The position numbers were made by a program, and so were the translations under genes. A stretch of DNA of 40,082 nucleotides from Mesorhizobium sp. (lineage in GTDB: Bacteria; Pseudomonadota; Alphaproteobacteria; Rhizobiales; Rhizobiaceae): the NCBI GenBank assembly GCA_004020365.1, contig SAQR01000003.1:282471-322552 (forward strand). The letters run 5' to 3'. The notes beneath the pieces were generated by a model that worked only from the letters and a program-made list of their open reading frames with translations, was not told where the DNA came from and searched no databases. The first letter of the stretch is position 1, and each line of letters begins with the position of its first letter. This document shows, piece by piece, positions 16,404 to 24,804 of the stretch.

Positions 16404-17318
16404 GTGACTGAGACAGTGGCTTCCGGCAATAGGGTCCGGACATCGCATGCGCATGCCAAGATAAATCTCGCGCTGCACGTCACCGGCAGGCGCGCCGACG
16501 GCTATCACACGATCGAGAGCCTGGCGGTGTTCACGCGCTTCGGCGACCGGGTCGACATCGAGCTCACCGACAGCGACGGGTTTTTCGTGTCAGGCCGATA
16601 TGCCTCCGCAGTCCCGCTCGACGACGGCAATCTGGTCGTGAAAGCGCGCGATGCGCTGCGAAAACAGGCTGGTCCGCGGCATACGCCGCCGGTCGCAATC
16701 AGGCTCGAAAAGAACCTGCCGGTCGCATCCGGCGTCGGCGGCGGGTCGAGCGACGCCGCAACGGTGCTGCGCGGGCTGGTTGAGATATGGAGGCTGGACC
16801 TCGACGATGCCGACCTGGCGCGGGTCGGCCTCTCACTAGGCGCCGACGTTCCCATGTGCCTTATGGCAAAGCCGCTGATCGCGCGCGGCGTCGGTGACGA
16901 ACTGTCGGCCGTGCCGGGCTTTCCCGCGCTCGGGCTGGTTCTCGTCAATCCCGGCACTGCCATCGCCACGGCCGAGGTGTTCAATGCGCTTTCCGATCGC
17001 GACAATGAGGGACTGCCGCCGCTGCCGCGCGGCCTCGACTTCCACAGCATCCGCAACTGGCTGGAGATCACGCGCAACGACCTCGAGCCTGCGGCGCGCG
17101 CGATCCAACCTGCCATCGGCAAGGCGCTTTCGGTGCTCAACAAGGCCGGAGCGGGGTTCGCGCGAATGTCCGGTTCCGGTGCGACCTGTTTTGGGCTGTT
17201 CGAGACCGGCAATGTCGCAAAGCGGGCGGCCGTCGATATCCGCAGCCGCCATCCCGACTGGTTCGTCGCCGCGACGCGAAGCATGACATCGGAGCCTGAC
17301 ACACATGGCCAGGATTGA
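16404..17318 (+). CDS. ispE: 4-diphosphocytidyl-2-C-methyl-D-erythritol kinase
   Basis: GHMP kinase of the MEP isoprenoid pathway; it phosphorylates CDP-methylerythritol at the 2-hydroxyl. 304 residues with the family blocks: AHAKINLALHVTGRRADGYH (17-35, substrate Lys19), the ATP loop PVASGVGGGSSDAATVL (106-122, GGGSSDA), Asp148 in SLGADVPMCL as catalytic base, and the C-terminal ARMSGSGATCFGLF. GTG start at 16404. The last 14 bases overlap moaB. With the polyprenyl synthase at 11.3-12.3 kb the window holds two isoprenoid genes, but they are on opposite strands and not one operon. Confidence 0.95.
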   Translation: MTETVASGNRVRTSHAHAKINLALHVTGRRADGYHTIESLAVFTRFGDRVDIELTDSDGFFVSGRYASAVPLDDGNLVVKARDALRKQAGPRHTPPVAIRLEKNLPVASGVGGGSSDAATVLRGLVEIWRLDLDDADLARVGLSLGADVPMCLMAKPLIARGVGDELSAVPGFPALGLVLVNPGTAIATAEVFNALSDRDNEGLPPLPRGLDFHSIRNWLEITRNDLEPAARAIQPAIGKALSVLNKAGAGFARMSGSGATCFGLFETGNVAKRAAVDIRSRHPDWFVAATRSMTSEPDTHGQD

Positions 17319-17862
17319 CGAAAGCCGTTCCTTCATTCCCGTGCGCATCGCTGTGCTGACCGTTTCCGATACGCGCAGCCCTGCCGACGACAAATCCGGC
17401 CAGACGCTAGCCGACCGCATCGTCGAGGCCGGCCATATTCTCGCTGCCCGCGACATCGTCGCCGACGACCGCGAGAAAATCCGCGACAAGGTTCTGGGCT
17501 GGTCGAAGGACGAAGCGATCGATGTCGTCATAACCACCGGCGGCACCGGCTTTACCGGCCGCGACGTAACGCCGGAGGCGCTGGAGCCGATCTTCGAAAA
17601 GCGCATGGACGGCTTTTCCGAAGTGTTCCACCGCATTTCCTACGACAAGATCGGCACGTCAACGATCCAGAGCCGGGCGACCGGCGGCGTCGTCAACGCG
17701 ACCTTCGTCTTCGTGCTGCCGGGTTCGCCCGGCGCCTGCAAGGACGCCTGGGACGGCATTTTGAAGCCGCAGCTCGACTACCGGCATATGCCCTGCAACT
17801 TCGTCGAGATCATGCCGCGCCTGGACGAGCATCTGCGGCGCGGCGGCACCCAGACGAGTTAG
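17305..17862 (+). CDS. moaB: Molybdenum cofactor biosynthesis protein B
   Basis: A 185-residue MoaB/Mog-fold protein, adenylating molybdopterin or otherwise acting late in Moco synthesis. Landmarks: IAVLTVSDTRSPADDKSGQ near the N-terminus, VVITTGGTGFTGRDVTPEAL (about 74-93) with the molybdopterin-binding TTGGTG, and VFVLPGSPGACKDAWDGI with PGSPGA. Length fits MoaB rather than the larger MoeA. It starts inside the end of ispE (14-base overlap), so coupled translation is likely. No other Moco gene is in the window. Confidence 0.92.
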   Translation: MARIDESRSFIPVRIAVLTVSDTRSPADDKSGQTLADRIVEAGHILAARDIVADDREKIRDKVLGWSKDEAIDVVITTGGTGFTGRDVTPEALEPIFEKRMDGFSEVFHRISYDKIGTSTIQSRATGGVVNATFVFVLPGSPGACKDAWDGILKPQLDYRHMPCNFVEIMPRLDEHLRRGGTQTS

Positions 17863-17908
17863 ACCAGGTTCTCAAAAGGCTGTTTCGGGACCAGAATCAG
17901 CGCCGAAA

Positions 17909-18874
17909 TCACCGAATAACCGGCTCGCCGTGGAACCGCCGGCGCGAGGGCGGCGATACGCCGAAGCCGACTTCCATCATCAGCCGCGGCTTGCGCGTCG
18001 GCACGGTGCCCATGTGGAAGCCGAAGGGATCCTCGACGAAGCCCGATCCCGCCTCGCCGGTCAGGGTAATCGGACTCTGCGCGCCGTAGACATTCAGAAC
18101 CTCTTCCGCGGGATGGCCGACGAGGAGCGTCAACTGGTGCTTGAGGGTGCGGCGGTTGTGGCTGCCGCGGACATAGACATGGGGACCAGTCTCGACATCG
18201 ACCGGATTGAGATAGAAGAAGAATTTCAGCATCCGCCAATCGTCGAGATCGAAGTGGTACTTGCCAAGCGACGCCAGGTTCTTCTCGGCGTCGGAGGCGG
18301 AGCTCGTCGGAAAGCTCCACCAGACGCGCGTGGTGATCAGCTTCGCCTGGCTGCCGAGATAATGGGCGGCGATGTCGAGAAGCAGCGGGTCGCGCTGTAC
18401 GGTAAGCGCGGCGTTGCAGTCGAGAATCCGCTCGAAAAAATGGCCGCTGAGCAAGGGACGGCCGAAGTGCTTCTCGGCCTCGGTATGTTCGGCCGGCAGG
18501 AACTCCAAGCGACGGTCGAAATTGCCGAAGCAAGGCGTGCGTTGCGCGAAGCTGGCGATTTCCTCGTGGATCGACTGCGGCAGGGCAAGCCCTGAAAAGA
18601 GGCCGTCCGAGCGGAGCGCGCCGACCACCGCGTCACGATCGACGCCGGCGAACATCGTCTCCTGGCCTTTTTGTGCGGGTCGAACCGGTTTTGCCCCACG
18701 CCAATGCAGTCGCCGCGCCGGCATGGTGCGCGCCAGCATGAACATCGGCAGCCATGCCGGATTCTCGCGAAGGTCCGACAGATAGGTCGGTATCCGCACG
18801 GCAATGCGGCGCAGCAGGCTGCCGGTTCGAGCGATCGACTCGAGGCTTGCAGCACCGGATTGGTCAGGGGTCAT
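17909..18874 (-). CDS. Phytanoyl-CoA-dioxygenase-like Fe(II)/2-oxoglutarate oxygenase
   Basis: A 321-residue protein whose middle and C-terminal parts carry a plausible 2-His-1-Asp facial triad. H207 and D209 in KYHFDLDDWRM give the HxD, His287 in EDPFGFHMGTVPTRKPRLMM the distal His, followed by a basic residue (Arg294 or Arg297) for 2-oxoglutarate. The strand FFFYLNPVDVETGPHVYVRG and GSHN support a double-stranded beta-helix of the PhyH type. The N-terminal ~75 residues are extra. No signal peptide. Substrate unknown; lipids and secondary metabolites are both hydroxylated by the family. It converges on moaB with a 46-base gap. A 15-bp palindrome lies about 110 bases upstream of its start. 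Confidence 0.75.
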   Translation of the reverse strand: MTPDQSGAASLESIARTGSLLRRIAVRIPTYLSDLRENPAWLPMFMLARTMPARRLHWRGAKPVRPAQKGQETMFAGVDRDAVVGALRSDGLFSGLALPQSIHEEIASFAQRTPCFGNFDRRLEFLPAEHTEAEKHFGRPLLSGHFFERILDCNAALTVQRDPLLLDIAAHYLGSQAKLITTRVWWSFPTSSASDAEKNLASLGKYHFDLDDWRMLKFFFYLNPVDVETGPHVYVRGSHNRRTLKHQLTLLVGHPAEEVLNVYGAQSPITLTGEAGSGFVEDPFGFHMGTVPTRKPRLMMEVGFGVSPPSRRRFHGEPVIR

Positions 18875-18985
18875 CAGAATCCTCAGCTATAAGGGGCGCG
18901 TCGACGAAGCGTCGGCCGCTCACCGCTCAGGCGATACCCAAACCCATCCGCCCGCATCAAAGGAATGGTAAGCCCCGGTTAGATT

Positions 18986-19000
18986 TTGTGCAATGCACAA
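18986..19000. promoter_or_regulatory. Perfect 15-bp palindrome TTGTGCAATGCACAA
   Basis: TTGTGCA, a central A, then TGCACAA: perfect dyad symmetry, in the 258-base gap upstream of the PhyH-like gene. The size and symmetry fit a dimeric regulator site. No cognate regulator is identifiable here. Confidence 0.4.
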
Positions 19001-19132
19001 TGAATGGAGTTGTCGCAAACTTTCCGGCAAGCTTGACGGAACATTAAGGCTCGCTGATTTCGCGACACCGGGTGTTTCGAGCGAGGTGGAACGAAGAGGT
19101 TGCGCACGGTGGAGAAGGCAGCGACGAAGCGA

Positions 19133-19960
19133 TCAAACACCTTTGAGAATGATGATCGTGGGCCGGTCGGGGAGCGTCTTCAGTGAGACCGTCAGCGATC
19201 GGCCGGAGAGGAATTCCACCGCGAAATCGTCGCCCATCCTACCTGTGAACTCACTGATCGGCGTCGAATGGCGATGCATCGGCAGGATCATTGATGAATA
19301 GAGCCGCGCGGTGATTTCGGTCATCCGGTCGAGCGACAGGGTCATGCCGCCGTCGATAGGAACCATAAGGATATCGAGCCGGCCGATGGCGCCGTAATGC
19401 GCATCCTCCAGCCGGTGGTGCAGGTGGCCGAGATGGCCGATGCAGAGTCCCGCCACTTCGAAAATGAAGATGGAATTGCCGTCCTTGCCGAGATCGCCGC
19501 CATTGCGAATATCCGTCGGCACGTTGCGGATATAGACATCGTCGACGACAAGGGCGTGGCGCGCCGGACCGCCATCCGGATTCCAGCCGCGCAGCACATA
19601 TTCGATGCCGGGATCGACATGGTCCGAATAATGGGTGCTGTGGGCCCTGTTCATGGTGACGACGCGCGGCAGCGGGTCAGCCCCATAGACGCCGGAAAAG
19701 TCAGTGGCGATCCTGACGCCGGCGGGTGTCTCGATGACGTAGGTCGAATGGCCGGCATAGGTGATCGTAACGTCGCCGTCGACGAAAGCCTGGGCCAGCC
19801 GAAACGTCTGCGGCTTTGGCGCTGCGAAGCTGGCATAGGTGGCCGACGGCAGCGCTTCAGCGATCGCAACGCATCTCGACGGCGGCTTCTCTTCCTGGGC
19901 CGAAGCGGCGAACGGCCAGAAAGACAGGGTCAGCAGAACGGCGGCGGACAGGCGGAGCAA
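19133..19960 (-). CDS. Exported metallo-beta-lactamase-fold protein with an unusual metal motif
   Basis: 275 residues, read from TTG 19958-19960 (LLRLSAAVLLTLSFWPFAASA) behind GAGAG; this gives a clean signal peptide, whereas the long upstream frame is arginine-rich shadow. The mature part looks like an UlaG-type MBL fold: VTITYAGHSTYVIETPAGVR, then NRAHSTHYSDHVDP where HxHxDH is expected, GHLGHLHHRLEDAHYGAIG, and ILPMHRHSTPISEF. The His spacing is HxxHxxDH, not HxHxDH, so metal binding may differ. Probably periplasmic; substrate unknown. The exported cyclase follows upstream on the same strand, 193 bases away. Confidence 0.75.
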   Translation of the reverse strand: MLRLSAAVLLTLSFWPFAASAQEEKPPSRCVAIAEALPSATYASFAAPKPQTFRLAQAFVDGDVTITYAGHSTYVIETPAGVRIATDFSGVYGADPLPRVVTMNRAHSTHYSDHVDPGIEYVLRGWNPDGGPARHALVVDDVYIRNVPTDIRNGGDLGKDGNSIFIFEVAGLCIGHLGHLHHRLEDAHYGAIGRLDILMVPIDGGMTLSLDRMTEITARLYSSMILPMHRHSTPISEFTGRMGDDFAVEFLSGRSLTVSLKTLPDRPTIIILKGV

Positions 19961-20153
19961 GGCTGTCTCTCGTGGCAGAATTGGCGCGCTCCTGCCACGA
20001 TAGCGCCAGCAATTGTGATGGCTATCGTCTGGACAGTCACGTTTTCGCGAGCGGCGCAGGGGCTGGCGTCCGGACCTTTGTTCCGACTTGCGCGACAAAT
20101 CGCATGGAAAGGGACCCGCCACACCCAGGCCGCCCCGATTGCATCGCCAGCGA

Positions 20154-21089
20154 TCAGGGCGTCGGACGGAAGACGCCGTTCTCGTCGCGCTTGAGCGGCG
20201 CGGTTTGCCGGGAAAGCGGCGCACCAGGCGCTTCGGTGACCGAGATGCCCTCGGTCCAGTCGGCGGGTGCAATCGCGATGTAACGCGCGTATCCGCCTGA
20301 CCCGCCGAGCGGCCTGGCGAAGCCGATTGTGACCAACGCACCGGCCTCTGGCACCTTGTCGAGATTTGCGACGCCTTCTGCCTGGGTGAAATCGTTGTGA
20401 AGCAGCCAGTGTTCGCCTTCGAGATTGGGCGTGGTGTCGGTGTCGAGCGGCTCATGACCATGAAACAGAATCTTCCGCTCCAGATGCAGGAATTTCAGCG
20501 CGTCCAAACTGACGCCTGGAAACGGTTTTTGGTTGAAGCGGGCGGCATCGGACCATTTCTTGTACCAATCCGAGCGCACAAAGACGACTGAACCTTCCGG
20601 TATGCGGCCGTGCTGCTTTTCCCACGCCTCGATGTCGGCGACCTGGAGGTGATAGCCTTCGTCAGTCTGCACCTTGTTGCTGATGTCGATGACGACGAGC
20701 GGCCGCACGGCATAGGTGGCCGGCAGGTCGCTGATCGTTGCGCCGAGCGGGTTCCAGTGGGAGGGCGGATCGAGTTGCGTGCCGTATTGGTCCGTCGTCA
20801 ACTCGTAGGCGCTCGCGACAAACCCGTGCTTGTCGTAAGTGAACTCTTCGCCGGCCTTGACGTAGCCCTCGATGTCCTTCCCGGCGACAGCCGGCTTGAA
20901 CCTGGCATTGGCGAAACCCGGCCATACAGGCTGCACCGGCTCGAAGGCATGGGTCAGATCGATGTACTTGGCCGATTTGAGCGTGTTCTCATAAACCGAC
21001 CAAAGCGACGATTCCTGCGCCACCGCGATCGCCGGCACTGAGCAAGCGGCTGCCAGCAAGGCGATACGAACGAATTTGGATACATTCAT
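20154..21089 (-). CDS. Exported cyclase-family protein (kynurenine-formamidase-like)
   Basis: 311 residues, starting at ATG 21087-21089 behind GGGGAG, with a signal peptide (MNVSKFVRIALLAAACSVPA, site near AVAQ). The mature protein fits the cyclase/KynB superfamily: KYIDLTHAFEPVQPVWPG, the metal block DQYGTQLDPPSHWNP, VIDISNK, GSVVFVRSDWYKKW and LFHGHEPLDTDTTP. The usual HxGTHxDxPxH is altered (Gln where His is common), as in other exported members. Likely hydrolyses an amide or lactone-like substrate in the periplasm; the substrate cannot be inferred. Longer starts upstream lack a signal peptide at the N-terminus. Confidence 0.82.
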   Translation of the reverse strand: MNVSKFVRIALLAAACSVPAIAVAQESSLWSVYENTLKSAKYIDLTHAFEPVQPVWPGFANARFKPAVAGKDIEGYVKAGEEFTYDKHGFVASAYELTTDQYGTQLDPPSHWNPLGATISDLPATYAVRPLVVIDISNKVQTDEGYHLQVADIEAWEKQHGRIPEGSVVFVRSDWYKKWSDAARFNQKPFPGVSLDALKFLHLERKILFHGHEPLDTDTTPNLEGEHWLLHNDFTQAEGVANLDKVPEAGALVTIGFARPLGGSGGYARYIAIAPADWTEGISVTEAPGAPLSRQTAPLKRDENGVFRPTP

Positions 21090-21399
21090 CTGCGATCTCC
21101 CCGAAATCTCGCCGAGTATCGCGAGTTTCCCGCAGGACGACAAGCATATGCCTCTGCCTCGGAGAATGCGGATTTCCATCATGTTCGGCATCACCGCATG
21201 GACGACATCGGCTCATTCAATTTGTTTCGGTCACTCCAGATAAATGCGCAGCGCCAATGTCGTTGGTGATAAATCGATGGCGACAAGACCAAGCCTTGAC
21301 CAACACTAAAAACTCGCGCTACCTTCGTCTAAATTCCAATTGCCGTGCCCTCGCACGCCGCTCAGCGACAGCGCTCATGCGCGACCTCAGGAGAGAACC
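21090..21399. other. Divergent region between the cyclase and vapB-type genes
   Basis: 310 bases. It holds a candidate promoter for the toxin-antitoxin pair (21296-21324). I see no convincing promoter for the cyclase gene and no small gene or RNA. Confidence 0.4.
21296..21324 (+). promoter_or_regulatory. Candidate sigma70-like promoter of the toxin-antitoxin pair
   Basis: TTGACC (21296-21301), a 17-base spacer, then CTACCT (21319-21324), close to the alphaproteobacterial CTTGAC / CTATAT pattern. Transcription would start about 70 bases before the antitoxin ATG. No operator was recognised, though such antitoxins usually autoregulate. Confidence 0.5.
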
Positions 21400-21642
21400 A
21401 TGACCATCAGCGTCAAGATCGGAGAGGCCAAGACACACCTCTCCAATCTGCTGGCCAAGGTAGAAGCCGGCGAGGAGGTCATCATTTCGCGCGGCAACGA
21501 TCCGATCGCGAAACTGAGCCGAATCCCCAAGACCAACGACCTGGGCGCCCTGATCGAAGAGGTCCGCGCTGCGCGGGCCAGGGCCACGCCCGTCACGACC
21601 GAGGAGATTCTGGCCTGGAAGCATGAAGGCCATCGCCACTGA
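21400..21642 (+). CDS. Phd/YefM-type antitoxin
   Basis: An 80-residue antitoxin. The N-terminal DNA-binding part MTISVKIGEAKTHLSNLLAK, followed by VEAGEEVIISRGNDPIAKLSRI, is the Phd/YefM signature. The rest (LIEEVRAARARATPV and TTEEILAWKHEGHRH) should be the toxin-binding tail. ATG 21400 has GGAGAG upstream; a longer frame from 21340 does not fit the family. Its TGA overlaps the toxin ATG (ATGATGG region 21640-21644), so the two are coupled. It should bind and neutralise the PIN toxin and repress the operon. Confidence 0.9.
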   Translation: MTISVKIGEAKTHLSNLLAKVEAGEEVIISRGNDPIAKLSRIPKTNDLGALIEEVRAARARATPVTTEEILAWKHEGHRH

Positions 21643-22055
21643 TGGCCTTCGTCCTTGATGCGTCCGTTGCGGCCGCATGGCTCCTTCCGGAGGAGCACAG
21701 TGACGCGGCTGAAGCGCTGATTGGCGCACTGACAGCACAATGCCCGGTGCCGTCCCTTTTCTGGCACGAGGCCCGCAGCATCGTTCTAATGGCCGAACGC
21801 CGCAACCGCATCGCTCCGGGCGAGGCGATCGCGGCTATGGGCCGGTTGCGGCGCCTGCCGCTCGAGGATGCAGGAGCGGGCGGTGACGGATCTGTTTTGG
21901 CGATGGCAACAAGCCACGGTCTGAGCGCCTACGATGCCGTCTACCTGTCACTGGCTCTCGAGCGAACGCTTCCGCTCGCCACGTTGGACCGCAAGTTGGT
22001 CGCAGCAGCACTAGCCGAAGGCATCGAGATCATTGGACCCCTCGGCAACGGCTAG
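21642..22055 (+). CDS. vapC: PIN-domain toxin (VapC type)
   Basis: A 137-residue PIN ribonuclease toxin. The acidic Mg-binding residues are present: Asp6 in MAFVLDASVAAAWL, Glu43 in LFWHEARSIVL, Asp98 in GLSAYDAVYLSLA and Asp116 in LATLDRKLV. Such toxins cut tRNA or rRNA when the antitoxin is degraded. It overlaps the antitoxin stop by one base. All catalytic positions are intact, so it is likely functional. Paired with a Phd-type antitoxin, which is common in rhizobia. Confidence 0.9.
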   Translation: MAFVLDASVAAAWLLPEEHSDAAEALIGALTAQCPVPSLFWHEARSIVLMAERRNRIAPGEAIAAMGRLRRLPLEDAGAGGDGSVLAMATSHGLSAYDAVYLSLALERTLPLATLDRKLVAAALAEGIEIIGPLGNG

Positions 22056-22137
22056 ATCGCCGTCCCCATGTCGCCTTCCTCTCGGGCTGGAGAAGGACGC
22101 GACCGTTCCTCGCCAACTATGGGGAGAGACTGACCCC

Positions 22138-22644
22138 CTACTTGACCGGCGCGACCCAGATCTCGGCGTCTAGCCTCCTGGTTGCAAGGCCGCGGGCGAT
22201 GGCTTCGGCGCTGCGGGCGTTTTTCGATAAGGAAGCGGCCTGACGCTTGCTGATCACCAGCCCTTCGGCCAGTGCGCGGTTTCCCGAAAGCACCCGCGAC
22301 AGGAACGGCACGCGGCTGCCGCGCGCCCGCGAGAACCGCGCCGGCATGGTATGCCTGGCGGTGTGGGCGACGACCTCGTCGATCCAGCCGTCGCCCAACC
22401 GCGCGCCCGGCTCCAGCAGCAGCAGCCAGTCGCCCTTGGCCTGCCTGATGCCGGCAGCAATGCCGCCGCTCGCGACATAAAGGCAGCCGGCATGTTCGGC
22501 AACGCGGTGCGTCTGGTCGGTCGAGCCGGTGTCGCAAACGATGACATCGCGCACCACACCCTCGACCGCGCCGCCGATCAGCGAGGCGAGCGTGCGGGCA
22601 AGTCGTTCCTCGTCATTCAGGGTCTGGATGAGAACGCTGAGCAT
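22138..22644 (-). CDS. Short family-2 glycosyltransferase-like protein
   Basis: 168 residues resembling the nucleotide-sugar half of GT-A glycosyltransferases: MLSVLIQTLNDEERLARTLA, then VIVCDTGSTDQTHRVAEHAG (Asp38, STD 41-43) and QAKGDWLLLLEPGARL, where a DxD would be expected but reads EPGAR. The acceptor half is short (VISKRQAASLSKNARSAEA). The length fits a rhizobial group of small GT2-like proteins, but catalysis is uncertain. ATG at 22642-22644; no strong ribosome site seen. Divergent from the radical SAM gene. Confidence 0.75.
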   Translation of the reverse strand: MLSVLIQTLNDEERLARTLASLIGGAVEGVVRDVIVCDTGSTDQTHRVAEHAGCLYVASGGIAAGIRQAKGDWLLLLEPGARLGDGWIDEVVAHTARHTMPARFSRARGSRVPFLSRVLSGNRALAEGLVISKRQAASLSKNARSAEAIARGLATRRLDAEIWVAPVK

Positions 22645-22708
22645 CGTTAGCCGAATAGCGGAAAGCCGAGCGCAGCGCCAGTTTTTGCGTCGCCTCGCAA
22701 AAATGTTC

Positions 22709-22737
22709 TTGATTTGTTCCAATAGATAAAATAGGAT
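22709..22737 (+). promoter_or_regulatory. Candidate promoter of the radical SAM gene
   Basis: TTGATT (22709-22714), a 17-base spacer and TAGGAT (22732-22737), in an AT-rich patch. Initiation would fall at about 22744, right at the upstream ATG 22745, which favours the inner start at 22796. Confidence 0.4.
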
Positions 22738-22795
22738 TATTTTCATGAACAGAGCGATTCGACAGCCTGCCGACAGTCCTTGGGAGAGGGCGAAA

Positions 22796-23950
22796 ATGGA
22801 ACAGATCGTGCGTGCCGACATTGCTGCCTTCGGGGCTGGAAGAGCCGAGATGGCCAATGCAATGATCGAGCAGAGCGGTGTCCGGATCCGTCCGGAGCGC
22901 AATCGCGGCCGGTCCGCCGGCATCAACCCATCCGGCCGGTTCGAACCGGTCAGCCGGCATGTGTTCGACGATGGCTGGAATTCGCTTGAGGAACTGCCGC
23001 CGTTCAAGACCGAGGTGCAGGTCGAGAAGCCGCGCACCATCATCACCCGCAACGAATCGCCCGACATTTCCTTTGACCGTTCGATCAACCCGTATCGCGG
23101 CTGCGAACATGGCTGCGTTTATTGCTTCGCGCGGCCGACGCACAGCTTTATGGGCCTGTCGCCGGGACTGGATTTCGAATCGAGGCTGTTCGCCAAGCCG
23201 GACGCGGCGCGGCTGCTCGACAAGGAACTGTCGAAGGACGGCTACCAGCCACGCACCATTGCCATCGGCACCAACACCGATCCCTATCAGCCGATCGAGA
23301 AGCAGTACCGGATCATGCGCGAGATCCTCGAAGTGCTAGAGGCGCGCGGCCACCCGGTCGGCATCGTCACCAAATCCGCGCTGGTGACGCGCGACATCGA
23401 CATTCTGTCGCGCATGGCCGAACGCGGGCTGGCCAAGGTGGCGCTGTCGGTGACGACGCTCGACCGTATGCTGGCCAGAACGATGGAGCCGCGCGCATCG
23501 ACGCCGACCAAGCGGCTGGAGGCGATCAGGCAACTTTCGGATGCCGGCATTCCGGCCTCGGTCATGGTCGCTCCTATCATCCCCGGCCTGACCGATCAGG
23601 AGATGGAACGCATCCTCGATTCGGCACGTGCGGCAGGAGCGCGCGAGGCCGGCTACGTCCTGCTGCGCCTGCCGCTGGAGGTCGCGCCTATCTTCAAGGA
23701 TTGGCTGCTGCGTCATTATCCGGACCGCTACCGTCACGTGATGTCGCTGATTCGCTCGATGCGCGACGGCAAGGATTACGATTCGGAATGGGGCAAGCGC
23801 ATGAAAGGCTCCGGTCCCTATGCCTGGCAGATCGGCCGGCGCTTCGAAATCGCCGCTAAACGGCTTGGCCTCAACGCCGAGCGGCGGTCGCTCAGGACGG
23901 ACCAGTTCGTCGCTGCGGCCAAGGCAACCGAGCAACTGATGCTGCTTTGA
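22796..23950 (+). CDS. PA0069-family radical SAM protein
   Basis: 384 residues from ATG 22796 ([20 protein letters not shown]), which has GAGAGG six bases upstream. An ATG at 22745 adds 17 residues but would sit at the predicted transcription start. The 4Fe-4S motif is C-x3-C-x2-C in [19 protein letters not shown], followed by [20 protein letters not shown] and [19 protein letters not shown], typical of the SplB-like branch of radical SAM enzymes. Members are annotated as PA0069 family or DNA-repair-photolyase-like, but no reaction is established for PA0069. rnhB follows on the same strand after 154 bases. Confidence 0.9.
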   Translation: MEQIVRADIAAFGAGRAEMANAMIEQSGVRIRPERNRGRSAGINPSGRFEPVSRHVFDDGWNSLEELPPFKTEVQVEKPRTIITRNESPDISFDRSINPYRGCEHGCVYCFARPTHSFMGLSPGLDFESRLFAKPDAARLLDKELSKDGYQPRTIAIGTNTDPYQPIEKQYRIMREILEVLEARGHPVGIVTKSALVTRDIDILSRMAERGLAKVALSVTTLDRMLARTMEPRASTPTKRLEAIRQLSDAGIPASVMVAPIIPGLTDQEMERILDSARAAGAREAGYVLLRLPLEVAPIFKDWLLRHYPDRYRHVMSLIRSMRDGKDYDSEWGKRMKGSGPYAWQIGRRFEIAAKRLGLNAERRSLRTDQFVAAAKATEQLMLL

Positions 23951-23955
23951 AGATA

Positions 23956-23985
23956 TCGTCTGCCGCCGACGCCGGCGGCAGACGA
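23956..23985. terminator. Strong hairpin after the radical SAM gene
   Basis: TCGTCTGCCGCCG and CGGCGGCAGACGA form a perfect 13-bp stem around a four-base loop, six bases after the stop codon. The top strand continues AAAAAAT rather than a T tract, so it is not a classic intrinsic terminator. It may still stop or stabilise the transcript. Confidence 0.5.
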
Positions 23986-24068
23986 AAAAATCCCGTCCGG
24001 CCTGTCCTGTCCCCGGGCTTGCAGACGGTGCCCTCCGGGTCCGGTGCCTCACCCGACCGGAGGGGCTT

Positions 24069-24132
24069 GCGGAGAATCGGAGCCGATGCGAACCTCGCCG
24101 CAACATGGCTCGCGCGCGTTCCGATTCTCCGC
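24069..24132 (+). promoter_or_regulatory. 13-bp inverted repeat enclosing the rnhB start codon
   Basis: GCGGAGAATCGGA (24069-24081) and TCCGATTCTCCGC (24120-24132) are perfectly complementary across a 38-base loop that contains the rnhB ATG (24105-24107). In RNA this stem could modulate access to the start. Each arm carries a GANTC site (GAATC / GATTC), the target of the alphaproteobacterial CcrM methylase. Function is inferred. Confidence 0.5.
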
Positions 24133-24800
24133 TTCTCTTCGAAATCGTTGAGAGACCCGATTTCTCCTTCGAGACGAAGGCGATGGCCGAAGGCCTGTGG
24201 CCGGTGGCGGGAATGGACGAGGCCGGGCGCGGCCCGCTTGCCGGGCCGGTCGTCGCGGCAGCGGTAGTGCTCGATCCCGCCAACATTCCAGACGGCCTCG
24301 ACGATTCCAAGCGCCTCAGCCACCTGCAGCGCGAGGCGCTGTTCCTGAAAATCCTCGGCTCCGCTGTTGCCGTGTCGATGGCTTCGGTCAGTGCGGAAGG
24401 CATCGATGGCAGCAATATTCTCAAGGCCAGCCTCGAGGCGATGCGCCGCGCTTTGGTCGGGCTCTCGGTGCAGCCAAAGCTGGCCCTGGCCGACGGCCGC
24501 GACGTGCCGCCCGGACTGCCGTGCGAAGGCAGGGCGCTGATCAAGGGCGACCAGCGCTCGCAGTCGATCGCCGCCGCCTCGATCGTCGCCAAGGTGATGC
24601 GCGACCGCATGATGTGCGGCTGCGGCAGCCATCACGCGCATTACGGTTTCGAGTTCCATATGGGCTACGCCACGGTCCGCCACCGCACGGCGATCGAGTT
24701 GCATGGACCGGTGGCGCGGCTGCACCGCGCGTCCTTCGCACCGTTCCGGCTCGACGGCACCGAGGTGCTCGATGAAGAGAGTTTTTCGGGTCTGGATTGA
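24105..24800 (+). CDS. rnhB: Ribonuclease HII
   Basis: 231 residues. It removes ribonucleotides and RNA primers from RNA-DNA hybrids. Catalytic acids are visible: Asp38-Glu39 in [16 protein letters not shown], Asp130 in [14 protein letters not shown] and Asp149 in [19 protein letters not shown]. Near the end [18 protein letters not shown] is the family GY-T-HR region. ATG 24105 lies in the loop of a long inverted repeat. In many alphaproteobacteria ccrM is next to rnhB; here the next thing is a palindromic mosaic element and the convergent atpF, and no ccrM is in the window. Confidence 0.95.
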   Translation: MARARSDSPLLFEIVERPDFSFETKAMAEGLWPVAGMDEAGRGPLAGPVVAAAVVLDPANIPDGLDDSKRLSHLQREALFLKILGSAVAVSMASVSAEGIDGSNILKASLEAMRRALVGLSVQPKLALADGRDVPPGLPCEGRALIKGDQRSQSIAAASIVAKVMRDRMMCGCGSHHAHYGFEFHMGYATVRHRTAIELHGPVARLHRASFAPFRLDGTEVLDEESFSGLD

Positions 24801-24804
24801 GCGC

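Noticed and set aside
19961-20461. N-terminal extension of the MBL-fold frame
   Set aside because: Overlaps the cyclase gene, is rich in Arg/Ser/Pro and would bury the signal peptide.
22645-23088. Upstream extension of the short glycosyltransferase frame
   Set aside because: Lies antisense to the radical SAM gene start; the GT2 family begins at MLSVLIQT.
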